A stretch of DNA of 17,024 nt, taken from positions 1 through 17,024 of the forward strand of contig JAJXZC010000438.1 in the NCBI GenBank assembly GCA_021780275.1, in the 5' to 3' direction. Each line of letters starts with the position of its first letter. The first letter of the stretch is position 1. The translations under genes and the position numbers were made by a program. The notes beneath the pieces were generated by a model. The model saw only the letters and a program-made list of their open reading frames with translations. It had not been told where the DNA came from and ran no database searches. The DNA is from Pseudomonadota bacterium (GTDB lineage Bacteria > Pseudomonadota > Alphaproteobacteria > Parvibaculales > Parvibaculaceae). This document shows, one piece after another, positions 16,162 through 17,024 of this stretch.

Positions 16162-17024
16162 TTAATTCACAGTGTCCGGGAACTGCGCGAGCAATTCCTC
16201 AATCCAGCGTACGTGGGTTTGACCGTCGCGAAAGTCAGGCTTCGCAATGACTTTCGCGACGAATGGGATCGTCGTCGACACGCCCTCTACGACCATCTCG
16301 GACAAAGCCCTTTCCAAAAGTATAATCGCAGCCATTCGGTCTGGCGCATGTACGATTACCTTGGCGAGCATCGAGTCGTAGTAGGGAGGGACCAGATATC
16401 CAGCGGCGCAGTGAGTATCGATTCGGATCTGCGGTCCCTCAGGTGAGCGCCAAACGGTGATCCGCCCCGGACTTGGTCGAAAACCATCGCGTGCCGACTC
16501 TGCGTTCACACGACATTCGATTGAGTGACCCCAAAAGCGGATGTCTTCCTGCCGAAAGCTCAATGGAGCGCCAGCCGCAACCCGAAGTTGCTCTTGTACG
16601 ATGTCGATACCAGTGATCATCTCGGTCACAGGGTGCTCGACTTGGATACGCGTGTTCATTTCGAGGAAGTAGAACTCGTCGGCGTCGCGGTCCACGATGA
16701 ATTCGATTGTCCCGGCATTCTCATAGCGGACCTCGCGAGCAAGCTTCAGAGCCGCCTCGTGAATCCTTGAGCGCAAAGAATCAAGAAATGGTGCGGGGGC
16801 TTCCTCAATGATTTTCTGATAGCGACGCTGGGAGGAGCAATCACGCTCTCCGAGATGAACTAGGTTGCCGTGCTTATCGCCAATGATTTGCACTTCGATA
16901 TGTCGAGCATGCCGGATATAGCGCTCGATGTAGATCGTATCGTCTCCAAAAGCCGCACCTGCCTCGGCCGCAGCAGATTCGAAGGCTGAGCGTAAGCCTG
17001 ACTCTTCGATAACGATTCGCATCC
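16162..17024 (-). CDS. accC: Biotin carboxylase subunit, C-terminal part (5' end outside window)
   Basis: ATP-grasp biotin carboxylase of the AccC/PycA type, which carboxylates biotin on a carrier protein using ATP and bicarbonate. About 287 residues are visible; the N-terminal 160-170 lie to the right of the window. Motifs present are YIERYIRHARHIEVQI, GERDCSSQRRYQKIIEEAPAP, EFYFLEMNTRIQVEHPVTE (catalytic Glu, Asn and Arg), and GHSIECRVNAE at the start of the C-terminal domain. The chain ends soon after that domain (AQFPDTVN), so it carries no fused biotinyl domain. The stop (TAA 16164-16162) is 18 bp from the carboxyltransferase ATG. The pairing points to a two-component pyruvate-carboxylase-like enzyme rather than acetyl-CoA carboxylase. 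Confidence 0.93.
   Translation of the reverse strand, partial: MRIVIEESGLRSAFESAAAEAGAAFGDDTIYIERYIRHARHIEVQIIGDKHGNLVHLGERDCSSQRRYQKIIEEAPAPFLDSLRSRIHEAALKLAREVRYENAGTIEFIVDRDADEFYFLEMNTRIQVEHPVTEMITGIDIVQEQLRVAAGAPLSFRQEDIRFWGHSIECRVNAESARDGFRPSPGRITVWRSPEGPQIRIDTHCAAGYLVPPYYDSMLAKVIVHAPDRMAAIILLERALSEMVVEGVSTTIPFVAKVIAKPDFRDGQTHVRWIEELLAQFPDTVN

Overview
This window looks like accessory DNA from an alphaproteobacterium, most likely of the Hyphomicrobiales (Bradyrhizobium-like). That is an inference from the gene content (HAAT-type ABC transporter, quinone-reductase-type flavoprotein, SDR, biotin-dependent carboxylase) and from the rhizobial style of the IS66 and IS1380 elements; no rRNA or housekeeping marker is present to confirm it. 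The metabolic genes are visibly less GC-rich than the insertion sequences, which fits an island or plasmid.

Layout. 1-637: 3' end of an aldehyde dehydrogenase gene. 809-4185: a branched-chain-amino-acid-type (HAAT) ABC importer made of a LivH permease and, overlapping it by ATGA, one 836-residue protein that fuses LivM, LivG and LivF. 4271-7381: a complete IS66-family element (minus strand, 3111 bp) with an 8-bp target duplication and a fourth gene of the UPF0149/YecA type. 7390-7893: about 500 bp with no recognisable gene. 7894-8874: an NMO-family flavoprotein whose motifs match the PA1024 NADH:quinone reductase class. 8966-9931: a short-chain dehydrogenase. 9996-14605: a nest of mobile elements, in which an IS1380-family element (minus strand) has been split by a second, different IS66-family element (11331-14310, plus strand) carrying another kind of fourth gene. 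14668-17024: a minus-strand operon of a biotin carboxylase (5' end outside the window) and a pyruvate-carboxylase-type carboxyltransferase lacking a biotin-carrier domain.

The metabolic genes plausibly form a catabolic module: uptake by the Liv system, oxidation by aldehyde dehydrogenase, SDR and flavoprotein, and carboxylation by the biotin enzyme. The substrate cannot be read from the sequence. None of the three insertion sequences interrupts a metabolic gene: one sits between livMGF and the flavoprotein gene, one sits in the convergent gap between the SDR and carboxyltransferase genes, and the third sits inside the second.

The strongest structural results are exact: both IS66 elements have identified ends and perfect 8-bp duplications (tgtgtaac and gatccgga). 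Deleting the second element plus one copy of its duplication restores an uninterrupted 444-codon IS1380 transposase. The best candidates for less-described biology are the triple Liv fusion, the two different passenger genes in the same slot of the two IS66 elements, the 25-bp dyad abutting tnpA of the second IS66, and the divergent carboxylase pair without a visible biotin carrier.
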